Positions 8,498 through 16,709 of a DNA stretch of 64,000 nt are shown piece by piece. The notes under the pieces were generated by a model. It had not been told where the DNA came from. It searched no databases and saw nothing but the letters and a program-made list of their open reading frames with translations. The position numbers were made by a program, and so were the translations under genes. How positions within the stretch are numbered: the stretch's first letter is position 1; each line of letters opens with the position of its first letter. This stretch comes from Nocardioides oleivorans (lineage in GTDB: Bacteria > Actinomycetota > Actinomycetes > Propionibacteriales > Nocardioidaceae): the NCBI RefSeq assembly GCF_004137255.1, contig NZ_SDWT01000001.1:2666001-2730000 (forward strand). The letters run 5' to 3'.

Positions 8498-9376
8498 GTG
8501 ACCGAGGCGGCGACCGACCCCGTTCCCTTCGCCGCGCAGCTGGGGCTGCCCGGCCTGCAGGACCTGCACACCCACTTCCTGCCGCCACGGGTGATGGCGA
8601 AGGTGCGCGCCCAGTTCGACTCGGCCGGCCCGCTGATCGGCCGCCCGTGGCCGTTGCGCTACCGCGACGAGGACGACGTGCTGGTCGAGACCCTCCGCTC
8701 CTTCGGCGTCCGCCGCTTCACCGCCCTGCCCTACGCCCACAAGCCCGACATGGCCGAGTTCCTCAACGGCTGGGCCGCCGACTTCGCGGAGCGGGTGCCC
8801 GAGGCGGCGGTCTGCGGCACCTTCTTCCCCGAGCCCGGCGTGACGGCGTACGTCACCTCCCGCACCGAGACCGTGGAGGTCTGGAAGGTGCACGTGCAGG
8901 TCGGGGCCTTCACGGTCACCGACCCCGCGCTCGACGACGCCTGGGGCGTGATCGCGGAGGCCGGCACCCCGGTCGTGCTGCACGCGGGCAGCGGACCGGT
9001 CGCCACCGAGCACACCGGCCCCGATCCGGTCGCCGCCCTGCTGGCCCGGCACCCGCGGCTGCGGCTGGTGGTCGCGCACGCCGGCGCCCCGGAGTACGCC
9101 GACTTCCTCCGGCTCGCCGAGGACCACGAGCGGGTCGCGCTCGACACGACGATGGCGTTCACGCCGTTCTTCGAGGAGATGGGCGGTGCCTATCCGCCGG
9201 AGCTGCTGCCGCGGCTGCGCGACCTCGGGCTGGCGGGCCGGGTCCACCTGGGCAGCGACTTCCCGAACATCCCCTACGCCTACGGCGAGCAGCTCGCGGG
9301 CCTCGCCGCGCTCGACCTCGGCGACGACTGGCTGCGCGCCGTCTGCTGGCACAACACCGCAGCACTCCTGGACTGA
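8498..9376 (+). CDS. Amidohydrolase (Amidohydro_2, metal-dependent hydrolase)
   Basis: Protein of 292 residues, starting at GTG 8498 right after smpB. It is a TIM-barrel amidohydrolase of the aminocarboxymuconate decarboxylase-like (Amidohydro_2) group. The metal site is visible: HTHF in strand 1 (DLHTHFLPP), VLHAGSG (strand 5 histidine), VVAHAGAPE (strand 6 histidine) and LGSDFPN with the strand 8 aspartate. The substrate cannot be read from the sequence. It overlaps no neighbour; the VanZ-like gene follows closely and may be cotranscribed. The functional link to smpB is positional only. Confidence 0.88.
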   Translation: MTEAATDPVPFAAQLGLPGLQDLHTHFLPPRVMAKVRAQFDSAGPLIGRPWPLRYRDEDDVLVETLRSFGVRRFTALPYAHKPDMAEFLNGWAADFAERVPEAAVCGTFFPEPGVTAYVTSRTETVEVWKVHVQVGAFTVTDPALDDAWGVIAEAGTPVVLHAGSGPVATEHTGPDPVAALLARHPRLRLVVAHAGAPEYADFLRLAEDHERVALDTTMAFTPFFEEMGGAYPPELLPRLRDLGLAGRVHLGSDFPNIPYAYGEQLAGLAALDLGDDWLRAVCWHNTAALLD

Positions 9377-9399
9377 CGCCGGTGTTCGGAGAAGTCCCG

Positions 9400-9918
9400 G
9401 TGCTCCCGGTCGTCGTGCCACTCGGCGCAGCCGTCTGCCTGCTGCTGGTGTGGCGGCTGCGCTCGCGGGGATCGTTCTCCTGGCCGCGCGCCACCGTTGC
9501 GCTCGCCCTCGGGGTCTACGCCGCGGGCATCGTCGCGAACACCGTCTTCCCGATCTTCCGCGACAAGCCGGCCCGGACCGCCGAGTGGGACACCTACCTC
9601 GCGCTGACGCCCGTCGCCGGCTACGGCGTCGCCGACGCCGTCACGAACGTCGTCGTCTTCACGCCGCTGGGGATGCTGGTGGCGCTGGTCCTCGCGCGGC
9701 CGAGCTGGTGGCGGGTGGTCGCCGTCGCGGCCGCGGTGAGCCTGGGCATCGAGGTCACCCAGTACGTCACCGCGCTCACCCTCGGCGGCGGTCACGTCGC
9801 CGACCTCAACGACCTGCTCTTCAACGTCGTCGGGGGAGCGCTGGGCCACGGCCTGCTCGCCGCCGTGACCCGGGTACCCGCGGTCGCCCGACTCGTCGAC
9901 CTGTTCCGCTGGCGCTGA
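9400..9918 (+). CDS. VanZ-like membrane protein
   Basis: Protein of 172 residues with four or five predicted membrane helices: LPVVVPLGAAVCLLLVW at the start, TVALALGVYAAGIVANTVF, VVVFTPLGMLVALVLA, VVAVAAAVSLGIEVTQYV, and a C-terminal LLFNVVGGALGHGLLAA. The ALTPV, NVVVFTPLG, IEVTQ and DLNDLLFNVVGG motifs are those of the VanZ family, which is linked to teicoplanin resistance in enterococci but is mostly of unknown role. GTG 9400 is chosen because GGAGAA (9388-9393) lies 6 bases upstream; GTG 9382 is an in-frame alternative. It follows the amidohydrolase gene and is probably in the same transcript. Confidence 0.83.
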   Translation: MLPVVVPLGAAVCLLLVWRLRSRGSFSWPRATVALALGVYAAGIVANTVFPIFRDKPARTAEWDTYLALTPVAGYGVADAVTNVVVFTPLGMLVALVLARPSWWRVVAVAAAVSLGIEVTQYVTALTLGGGHVADLNDLLFNVVGGALGHGLLAAVTRVPAVARLVDLFRWR

Positions 9919-10017
9919 CGCCGACCCCCATGCCGACCCCCGTGCCACCCCGCGCGGGTCTTTACTTCGCGGCGGCGGACGGGGAAGGTAAAAGGAAAGT
10001 TCGACGTCGCCGACCCC

Positions 10018-10053
10018 TTGACGACGATAAGTAAGTGCGATGAACTAACTAAT
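10018..10053 (+). promoter_or_regulatory. Promoter and probable ROK-repressor operator of the amino-sugar operon
   Basis: An AT-rich island stands before the ROK gene. TTGACG (10018-10023) reads as a -35. An imperfect inverted repeat follows: ATAAGTAAGT (10027-10036), 7-base spacer, ACTAACTAAT (10044-10053), 8 of 10 positions symmetric. It ends one base before the GTG start, so a bound repressor would cover the -10 region and the 5' end. Autoregulation by the ROK protein is inferred. Confidence 0.6.
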
Positions 10054-11187
10054 GTGACCTCGCACACCCCAGTCGGACGCCAGCTGCGACCGCAGGGCAA
10101 GCTCCTCCAGGAGGACGCCCGGCGGCACCACCGCTCGCTGCTCCTGCAGCAGCTCTTCCGCGAGGGCCCCGCGAGCCGGGCGGACCTCGCCCGGGCCAGC
10201 GGACTGACCCGGGTGACCGTGTCCGACCTGGTCGGCGAGATGCTCGCCGACGGGTTCGTGACCGAGCTCGGCGCCCCAGCGGGCAGCCGGGTGGGCAAGC
10301 CGCCCACGCTGGTCGGCCTGGCGGCGGACTCGCACCACATCATCGGCCTCGACCTGTCCGAGACCGACCGGATGTCGGGTGCCGTGGTCAACCTCGCCGG
10401 CACCGTCCTGGCCCGCCACGAGGTGCACGTCGACGGGGCGGAGGGGGAGCAGGCGGTCGAGCTCGTTCAGCGGCTCACCTCCGAGCTGGTGGCGATGACC
10501 GAGCGCCCGGTCCTGGGCATCGGCGTCGGCAGCCCCGGCATCGTCGACACCGCGGGGACCGTGATCGACGCGCCCAACCTTGCCTGGCAGGACACCCCGC
10601 TGTCCGCCCGCCTGGCCGAGGCCTTCGACGTCCCGGTCTACGTCGCCAACGACGCCAACACCGCGGTCCTGGGCGAGCACACCTTCGGCGAGTCCGGCGA
10701 CGGCGGCCTCATGGTGCTGCGCGTCGGCACCGGTGTGGGTGCCGGCTTCGTGCTCGGCGGCTCCCTCCTGCACGGTCACCTCGGTGCCGCCGGCGAGATC
10801 GGGCACGTCGTGGTCGACGTCGCCGGCGAGCTGTGCGCCTGCGGGCGCACCGGCTGCCTGGAGACCCTCCTGTCGGCGCCGCGCCTCCGGCGCCGCGTCG
10901 GAGAGCCCGGCGTGGACGCCCCCGCCGTGCTCTCCGACGTCGGGACGAGGCTGGGAGAGGTGCTGGCGCCGATCGTCGCCGCCCTCAACCTGCACGAGAT
11001 CGTGCTGAGCGGCCCCGCGGAGCTGCTCGACGGTCCGCTGCTCGACGCAGCCGACCGGGCCATCCGCGAGCGGACGATGCCGATCAGCTCCACGGGGCTG
11101 GCCGTCCGCACCTCCAAGCTCGGGGAGGACGTGGTGGTCGTGGGAGCGGCCGTGCTCGTCCTCTCCGCAGAGCTGGGCGTCTCGTGA
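10054..11187 (+). CDS. ROK-family transcriptional regulator of amino-sugar uptake
   Basis: Protein of 377 residues. Residues 20-80 hold a winged helix-turn-helix (LLLQQLFREGPASRADLAR, ASGLTRVTVSDLVGEM). The rest is a ROK sugar-binding domain with GIGVGSPGIVD, VANDANTAVLGE, the GTGVGAGFVLGG phosphate loop, the AGEIGHVVV segment and the zinc motif CACGRTGCLE. These proteins (NagC, Mlc, Rok7B7 types) repress sugar genes until they bind a sugar or sugar phosphate. GTG 10054 is chosen over TTG 10018 because the latter falls in the promoter. The gene heads an operon of seven genes, all on the plus strand. The ligand is probably GlcNAc or GlcNAc-6-P, by context. Confidence 0.92.
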   Translation: MTSHTPVGRQLRPQGKLLQEDARRHHRSLLLQQLFREGPASRADLARASGLTRVTVSDLVGEMLADGFVTELGAPAGSRVGKPPTLVGLAADSHHIIGLDLSETDRMSGAVVNLAGTVLARHEVHVDGAEGEQAVELVQRLTSELVAMTERPVLGIGVGSPGIVDTAGTVIDAPNLAWQDTPLSARLAEAFDVPVYVANDANTAVLGEHTFGESGDGGLMVLRVGTGVGAGFVLGGSLLHGHLGAAGEIGHVVVDVAGELCACGRTGCLETLLSAPRLRRRVGEPGVDAPAVLSDVGTRLGEVLAPIVAALNLHEIVLSGPAELLDGPLLDAADRAIRERTMPISSTGLAVRTSKLGEDVVVVGAAVLVLSAELGVS

Positions 11188-11216
11188 CGTCCCGGATGCC
11201 CAGAGAGAACACATCG

Positions 11217-12524
11217 ATGAGAGGGAACACTGTGGTGCGCATCAAGAAGTCATTGACCGGAGTGGCAGTCGCCGCACTCGCGCTGACCACGCTGGCCGCG
11301 TGCGGCAGCGACGACAGCAGCTCGTCGAGCGAGGACGGCGGTCCCGAGAGCGCGGACATCCGGGTCTGGCTCAACGGCACGGACACTCCGCAGGAGGCCC
11401 GCGACTGGCTGAAGAAGACGTTCGAGGACGAGAACCCCGGCTCCACGCTCACCATCGAGCAGCAGGAGTGGGACGGCCTGGTCGAGAAGCTGACCACCTC
11501 GCTGTCCAGCGAGTCCGAGACGCCCGACGTGGTCGAGATCGGCAACACCCAGGCCCCGACCTTCACCTCGGCCGGCGCCTTCGCGGACCTGACCGGTGAC
11601 CTCGCCGACTTCGGCGGCGACGACCTGCTGCCCGGCTTCGTCGAGGGCGCGACGGTGGACGGCAAGACCTACGCCGTTCCCTACTACGCCGGGTCGAAGT
11701 ACATCTTCTACCGCAAGGACCTCCTCAAGGACGCCGGTCTCGAGGTGCCCACCACGCTCGACGAGTTCGTCGACACGGCCGTCAAGCTCAAGGAGGCCAA
11801 CCCCAAGCCGGCCAACTTCTCCGGCTTCTGGTTCCCCGGCCAGGACTGGCGCAACGGTGCCGCTTTCATCTGGGCAGCGGGCGGTGATCTCGCGGTCGAC
11901 GACGGCGGCACCTGGTCCGGCGATCTGACCGCGGACGGCTCGATCGCCGGCCTCGAGATGGCCCAGAAGCTGTTCACCGACGCCTCGGGCGCCCCCAAGG
12001 ACGGCAACGAGGCCGACCCGTGGACCCCGTTCTGCGCCGGCGAGGTCGGCATGATGTCGACGCCGGGCTGGGTCAAGGGCCTGATCGAGGCCGAGGACAC
12101 GGGCTGCCCCGACACCTTCGCCAAGGACATGGGCGTCTTCGCGCTCCCCGGCAACGACGGCTCGCCCGCCCCGGTGCTGCTCGGCGGCTCCGACCTCGCG
12201 ATCGCCGCGAAGTCGGCCAACCAGGACCTCGCCCAGAAGGCGATCGCCCTCATGCTGAGCGACGACTACCAGACGATCATGGCCAAGGCCGGCCTCACGC
12301 CTGCCAAGGTCTCGCTCGCCTCCGAGCTCGGTGACGACGAGTACGCCGCCGCCACCATCGAGGCCGCGTCCAACGCCAAGCTCACCCCGGCCGCGCCGGG
12401 CTGGGCCACCGTCGAGGGCTCCCGGGTCCTCGAGGACCTCTTCAGCGCCATCGCCCAGGGCGGCGACGTCGAGGAGCTGGCCGGCAAGGCCGACGAGCAG
12501 ATGGACGGCCAGCTGAACGGCTGA
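11217..12524 (+). CDS. ABC transporter sugar-binding lipoprotein (DasA/NgcE-like role)
   Basis: Protein of 435 residues from ATG 11217 (ribosome site GAGAGA, 8 bases); GTG 11235 is an equally plausible start. The leader runs to the lipobox LAAC, with the cysteine at residue 29, so the protein is anchored in the outer leaflet of the membrane. The mature part is a family 1 solute-binding fold: IRVWLNGTDTPQEARDWLKK, ETPDVVEIGNTQAPTF, YAVPYYAGSKYIFYRKDLL, and LLGGSDLAIAAKS, typical of oligosaccharide binders. It delivers sugar to the two permeases downstream. The neighbouring GH3, ROK kinase and nagB point to chitobiose or another GlcNAc oligomer as ligand, which is inference from context. Confidence 0.92.
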   Translation: MRGNTVVRIKKSLTGVAVAALALTTLAACGSDDSSSSSEDGGPESADIRVWLNGTDTPQEARDWLKKTFEDENPGSTLTIEQQEWDGLVEKLTTSLSSESETPDVVEIGNTQAPTFTSAGAFADLTGDLADFGGDDLLPGFVEGATVDGKTYAVPYYAGSKYIFYRKDLLKDAGLEVPTTLDEFVDTAVKLKEANPKPANFSGFWFPGQDWRNGAAFIWAAGGDLAVDDGGTWSGDLTADGSIAGLEMAQKLFTDASGAPKDGNEADPWTPFCAGEVGMMSTPGWVKGLIEAEDTGCPDTFAKDMGVFALPGNDGSPAPVLLGGSDLAIAAKSANQDLAQKAIALMLSDDYQTIMAKAGLTPAKVSLASELGDDEYAAATIEAASNAKLTPAAPGWATVEGSRVLEDLFSAIAQGGDVEELAGKADEQMDGQLNG

Positions 12525-12547
12525 CCCGGTCCACCCGAACCGGCACC

Positions 12548-12577
12548 GGCGGGGGCGGCACGATCGCCGCCCCCGCC
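12548..12577 (+). other. Intercistronic hairpin between binding protein and permeases
   Basis: A perfect 12-bp stem (12548-12559 with 12566-12577) and a 6-base loop lies in the 99-base gap. There is no T tract. Hairpins here commonly protect or attenuate the mRNA so that the binding protein is made in excess of the membrane subunits; that role is inferred. Confidence 0.6.
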
Positions 12578-12623
12578 GCTGCGCGCCCACACCACGTCCG
12601 CATGCCACGAGAGGAGCAGAGTC

Positions 12624-13535
12624 ATGAGTGAGCGCACCGACCGCACCCGCGCCGCGTCCCTGCCGTACCTCCTCATCACCCCGGCGGTGCTCGCCCTGTG
12701 CCTCGCGCTCGGCTACCCGCTGGTCCGCCAGGTGATGCTGTCCTTCCAGGAGTTCGGCCTCGCCCAGCAGTTCGGCACCCCACCGGAGTGGGTCGGGCTC
12801 CAGAACTACCGCGACCTGGTGACCGACGCCTACCTGTGGAAGGTCACCCTCCGCACCATCGTCTTCTGCCTGGTCAACGCGGCCGTCACGATGCTCATCG
12901 GCGTCGGTCTCGCGCTGGTCATGCGCGCGATGTCGAAGGGCGTACGCCTGCTGGCCCAGACCGGGCTGCTGCTCGCCTGGGCGATGCCCGTGGTCGCCTC
13001 GCTCACCGTGTGGCAGTGGCTCTTCGACACCCAGTACGGCGTCGTCAACTACCTGCTCACCGCGCTCGGCGGCGACTTCGAGGGGCACGGCTGGCTGCTG
13101 CGGCCGCTCTCCTTCTACTTCGTCGCGACCGTGATCATCGTCTGGATGAGCGTGCCTTTCGTCGCCTTCACGGTGTACGCCGCCCTGACCCAGGTGCCCG
13201 AGGAGCTGATGGAGGCCGCCGAGATCGACGGCGCCGGGATGGGCGAGCGACTGCGCTACGTCATCATCCCGAGCATCCGACCGGTGCTGATGGTGGTCGG
13301 CCTGCTCCAGGTCATCTGGGACCTGAGGGTCTTCGCCCAGATCTACATCCTCCAGAAGGCCGGCGGCAGCGCCAGCGAGACCAACCTCCTCGGCACCTAC
13401 ATCTACCGCCTCGGCATCGGCGGCGGTGACTTCGGCACGTCCGCAGCGGTCGCGATCTTCATGCTCGCGCTGACCGTCGTCCTGACCGCCCCCTACGTCC
13501 GGTCGATGATCCGGCAGGAGAGGACCCAGGCCTGA
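12624..13535 (+). CDS. ABC sugar transporter permease (first subunit)
   Basis: Protein of 303 residues with six membrane helices, starting LPYLLITPAVLALCLALGYPL, the usual opening of MalF-type permeases. The cytoplasmic EAA loop that docks the ATPase is LMEAAEIDGAGMGERLRY followed by IIPSIRP. A good ribosome site (GAGAGGAG) precedes ATG 12624. The stop codon overlaps the next permease start (TGATG), so the two are coupled. No ATP-binding subunit is encoded in the operon; in actinobacteria a shared MsiK-type ATPase usually energises such importers. Confidence 0.92.
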   Translation: MSERTDRTRAASLPYLLITPAVLALCLALGYPLVRQVMLSFQEFGLAQQFGTPPEWVGLQNYRDLVTDAYLWKVTLRTIVFCLVNAAVTMLIGVGLALVMRAMSKGVRLLAQTGLLLAWAMPVVASLTVWQWLFDTQYGVVNYLLTALGGDFEGHGWLLRPLSFYFVATVIIVWMSVPFVAFTVYAALTQVPEELMEAAEIDGAGMGERLRYVIIPSIRPVLMVVGLLQVIWDLRVFAQIYILQKAGGSASETNLLGTYIYRLGIGGGDFGTSAAVAIFMLALTVVLTAPYVRSMIRQERTQA

Positions 13536-14374
13536 TGTCCCGCACCACGACCCGCCCCACCCGGTGGCTGGCCAACGCCGTCGGCCTGATCACCTTCGTG
13601 GTCGCCGCCTTCCCGGTCTACTGGATGGTCAACAGCTCCTTCCTCGACCGCAACGAGATCCGCAACCCGGTGCCGACCTGGGTGCCCTTCGGCGGCGACC
13701 TCGACAACTTCCGCACCGTCTTCGAGACCGACCAGTTCGTCAACGCGCTGAAGATGAGCCTGATGGTCACCGGCCTCACGATCGTCGTCTCGCTCGCCTT
13801 CGCGTTCGTCGCCGCGGTCGCGGTCTCGCGCTTCCGGTTCAAGGGCAGGATGTCGTTCATCGTCACGTTGCTCGTGATCCAGATGATCCCGGTCGAGGGA
13901 CTCTTCATCTCCCAGTACAAGATGCTGGAGACGATGGAGCTGCTCAACACCGTGGTCGGCCTGACGATCGTGTACGTCGCCGGCGTGCTGCCCTTCACGA
14001 TCTGGACCCTGCGTGGCTTCGTCGCCGGTGTGCCCTACGAGCTCGAGGAGGCGGCCATGATGGACGGCTGCACCCGCATCCAGGCCTTCTTCCGGGTCAC
14101 CTTCCCCCTGCTCGCGCCGGGGCTCGTCGCGACCGGGGTGTTCGGCTTCATCCAGGCGTGGAACGAGTTCACCCTCGCGCTGGTCGTGATGACGCGCGAG
14201 GAGAAGCGCACGCTCCCGCTGTGGCTGTCGACCTTCACCGACGTCAACAGCGGCACCGACTGGGGCGGCATCATGGCGGGCTCGACGCTCATCGCGGTCC
14301 CGGTCATCATCTTCTTCCTCATCGTCCAGGGCCGGATGGTCAGCGGCCTCACCGCCGGGGCGGTGAAGGGGTGA
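13535..14374 (+). CDS. ABC sugar transporter permease (second subunit)
   Basis: Protein of 279 residues with six membrane helices, MalG-type. It opens with AVGLITFVVAAFPVYWMVNSS, contains VTLLVIQMIPVEGLF and the EAA loop ELEEAAMMDGCTRIQAFF followed by RVTFPLLAPG, and ends VPVIIFFLIVQGRMVSGLT. It forms the heteromeric channel with the preceding permease. Its ATG overlaps that gene's stop, and its own stop overlaps the ATG of the GH3 gene, so translation of all three is likely coupled. Confidence 0.92.
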   Translation: MSRTTTRPTRWLANAVGLITFVVAAFPVYWMVNSSFLDRNEIRNPVPTWVPFGGDLDNFRTVFETDQFVNALKMSLMVTGLTIVVSLAFAFVAAVAVSRFRFKGRMSFIVTLLVIQMIPVEGLFISQYKMLETMELLNTVVGLTIVYVAGVLPFTIWTLRGFVAGVPYELEEAAMMDGCTRIQAFFRVTFPLLAPGLVATGVFGFIQAWNEFTLALVVMTREEKRTLPLWLSTFTDVNSGTDWGGIMAGSTLIAVPVIIFFLIVQGRMVSGLTAGAVKG

Positions 14375-15795
14375 TGACCGAGACGACGACGTACGACGTC
14401 CGCACCCTCGCCCTGCAGGTGCAGCTGCCCGGCTTCCACGGGACGGCGCTGCCCGACGACTACCGCGCGCTGCTGGCCGAGGGGCTCGGCGGGATCTGCT
14501 ACTTCGGCAGCAACACCGCCGGCGGTCCGGACAGCACCAGGGCCCTGAGCGCCGCGATCGCCGCGGCCAACCCCCTCGCCGTCATCGCCGTCGACGAGGA
14601 GGGTGGCGACGTCAGCCGCCTCCACACGCTCGAGCCGAGCCCGGTGCTCGGCGCGGCGGCCCTCGGGGGCGCGAGCGACCTCCGGCTGACCGAGGCCGTC
14701 GGTCGCTGGATCGGCCACGAGCTCGCGGACGTCGGGATCACCCTCGACCTCGCGCCCGTCGCGGACGTCAACTGCAACCCCGCCAACCCGGTCATCGGCA
14801 CCCGGAGCTTCGGCACCCGGGCCGACGACGTGGCCGCCCACGTGTCGGCCTGGACCCGCGGGCTCCAGGCCACGGGGGTCTGCGCCTGCGCGAAGCACTT
14901 CCCCGGCCACGGCGACACCGCCACCGACAGCCACCTCGCGCTGCCGCGGATCGACGTCGACGCCGCGACGCTCGCCGCCCGTGAGCTCGTGCCCTTCGCC
15001 GGCGTCGTGCAGGCCGGCATCGCCTCGGTCATGACCTCGCACATCGTCGTGCCCGCCATCGACCCCGACCGGCCGGCGACCCTGAGCCCGGCCGTGCTGC
15101 GTCTGCTGCGCGAGGACCTCGGCTTCGACGGGGTGATCGTCAGCGACGCCCTCGACATGGCCGGCGCCTCCGCCGAGACCGGCATCCCGGAGGCCGCCGT
15201 GCTCGCGCTCGCCGCGGGCTGCGACCTGCTCTGCATCGGTCCCGACAAGCCGGCCCCGCTCGTCGAGGAGATCCGCGAAGCCGTGGTCCGGGCGGTCGAC
15301 GACGGCCGGCTGCCGCTCGAGCGCCTGGCCGAGGCTGCGGCCCGCGTGCGGGTGCTCAGCGTCCTCGCCTCCGAGGTCGACCTCGCCGTGCCGGACGAGC
15401 GCTGGCAGGCCGAGGCCGCCGCCTTCGCCATGACCGTCGACGGCGAGCTGCCCGACCTCACCGGCGCCGAGGTGGTCAGCGTCGACACGGTCGCCAACAT
15501 CGCCGTGGGCGAGGTCGCCTGGGGCATCACACCGGACCACCGGGTCGACCCGGAGGCGCCGGCCGTGCCCGACGGCGTGCCCCTCGTCGTGCAGGTGCGC
15601 GACGCCGGGCGTCGCCCCGAGCTGCTGGCCTTCCTGCGCTCGCTGGCCGAGGCGGGACGCACCGCCGTGGTCGTGGAGTGGGGCTGGCCGGCGGCGTACG
15701 ACGTCGGGCTTGCGAGAATCAGCACGCGCGGCTCGTCGGCACCCGGCGTCGCCGCGGTGACCGAGCTGTTGCGAGAGGCAGGGTGGACGCGGTGA
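14374..15795 (+). CDS. nagZ: Family 3 glycoside hydrolase, NagZ-type beta-N-acetylglucosaminidase
   Basis: Protein of 473 residues without a signal peptide, so it acts in the cytoplasm on imported oligosaccharides. The N-terminal TIM barrel has the NagZ marker KHFPGHGDTATDSH (K174 onward), whose histidine and aspartate act as acid/base dyad, and the nucleophile aspartate D258 in VSDALDM. About 130 extra C-terminal residues form a second domain, as in the two-domain Gram-positive enzymes. It would release GlcNAc (or, as shown for some relatives, GlcNAc-1-phosphate by phosphorolysis) from chitobiose or muropeptides. It is coupled by 1-base overlap to the permease and by 4 bases to the kinase. 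The exact substrate is inferred. Confidence 0.9.
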   Translation: MTETTTYDVRTLALQVQLPGFHGTALPDDYRALLAEGLGGICYFGSNTAGGPDSTRALSAAIAAANPLAVIAVDEEGGDVSRLHTLEPSPVLGAAALGGASDLRLTEAVGRWIGHELADVGITLDLAPVADVNCNPANPVIGTRSFGTRADDVAAHVSAWTRGLQATGVCACAKHFPGHGDTATDSHLALPRIDVDAATLAARELVPFAGVVQAGIASVMTSHIVVPAIDPDRPATLSPAVLRLLREDLGFDGVIVSDALDMAGASAETGIPEAAVLALAAGCDLLCIGPDKPAPLVEEIREAVVRAVDDGRLPLERLAEAAARVRVLSVLASEVDLAVPDERWQAEAAAFAMTVDGELPDLTGAEVVSVDTVANIAVGEVAWGITPDHRVDPEAPAVPDGVPLVVQVRDAGRRPELLAFLRSLAEAGRTAVVVEWGWPAAYDVGLARISTRGSSAPGVAAVTELLREAGWTR

Positions 15796-16709
15796 GGCCC
15801 GCACTGGCAGGGACGCGATCGGTCGGTCTCGACATCGGCGGGACCAAGACCCACGGCGTGGTGCTCGGCGAGGACGGCGAGATCGTCGCCCAGGCCCGCA
15901 AGTCCACGCGGTCCGGCGCCGAGGGCGTCGTCGAGAGTGCGGCGCGCGTGTTCGAGGCCCTGACCAAGGAGATCGGCGAGCCACTGATCTGCCGCGTCGG
16001 CGTCGGGGTGCCCGGGCTGGTCGACACCGAGCGCGGGACCCTGCGCCACGCGGTGAACCTCGGCGTCAATGGCGACGACCTGCCGCTGCGCGACCTGCTC
16101 GCCACGCGGCTCGGGGTGCCGGTGGCGGTGGAGAACGACGTCAACGTGGCCGCGCTCGCCGCCCGCGCCCTGGTCGAGGCCGACGACGTCGTCTACCTCA
16201 GCGTCGGCACCGGACTGGCCGCCGGACTGGTGATCGACGGACGGCTCCGACGAGGCGAGCACGGCGCGGCCGGCGAGATCGGCCACCTGCCCATCGACCC
16301 CACCGGCACCGAGTGCGGCTGCGGCCAGGTCGGCTGCCTGGAGACGATCGCGTCGGGCCGTGCGCTCGCGCGCGCCTGGCCCACCCCGGACGGCCCACCG
16401 GCGGCCGACCTCTTCGCTGCCGCCGCCGACGGCGACGTGAAGGCGATCGCCGTGCGCGACCGGTTCTGCTGGGGCGTCGCGTGCGCGATCCGTGCCCTCG
16501 GCCTCACCATCGATCCCGAGCGCATCGTGCTCGGCGGTGGGGTCAGCGAGGTCGGCGAGCCCCTGAGGGTGGAGGTGGTCCGCCAGCTACGGTCGCTGGG
16601 GGAGGGGTCGCCCTTCCTCGCCTCGCTCGGCCTGGCCGACCGGCTCAGCATGGTGCCGCAGCACTACCCGCTGGCGACCGTCGGCGCCGCGATCCTGGGG
16701 AGGGACTGA
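15792..16709 (+). CDS. ROK-family sugar kinase (GlcNAc or glucosamine kinase)
   Basis: Protein of 305 residues. The ATP-binding loop GLDIGGTKTHGVVL is near the start, followed by GVGVPGLVDTERGTLRHAV, ENDVNVAALAAR (catalytic aspartate), SVGTGLAAGLVIDG and the zinc-binding ECGCGQVGCLE. It lacks a helix-turn-helix, so it is a kinase, not a regulator. GTG 15792 overlaps the GH3 stop (GTGA); GTG 15783 is an alternative. It should phosphorylate the sugar released by the GH3 enzyme. Because nagB follows but no nagA is present, glucosamine is as possible a substrate as GlcNAc. Confidence 0.88.
   Translation: MRPALAGTRSVGLDIGGTKTHGVVLGEDGEIVAQARKSTRSGAEGVVESAARVFEALTKEIGEPLICRVGVGVPGLVDTERGTLRHAVNLGVNGDDLPLRDLLATRLGVPVAVENDVNVAALAARALVEADDVVYLSVGTGLAAGLVIDGRLRRGEHGAAGEIGHLPIDPTGTECGCGQVGCLETIASGRALARAWPTPDGPPAADLFAAAADGDVKAIAVRDRFCWGVACAIRALGLTIDPERIVLGGGVSEVGEPLRVEVVRQLRSLGEGSPFLASLGLADRLSMVPQHYPLATVGAAILGRD

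Noticed and set aside
6365..9421. Very long open frame on the minus strand opposite ftsX, M23, smpB and the amidohydrolase (also similar ones at 47076-49382, 19133-20374, 14035-16286 and 10045-11214).
   Set aside because: These are antisense frames kept open by GC-rich codon bias. They oppose clear conserved genes and their translations show low-complexity R/G/A/V sequence with no family pattern.
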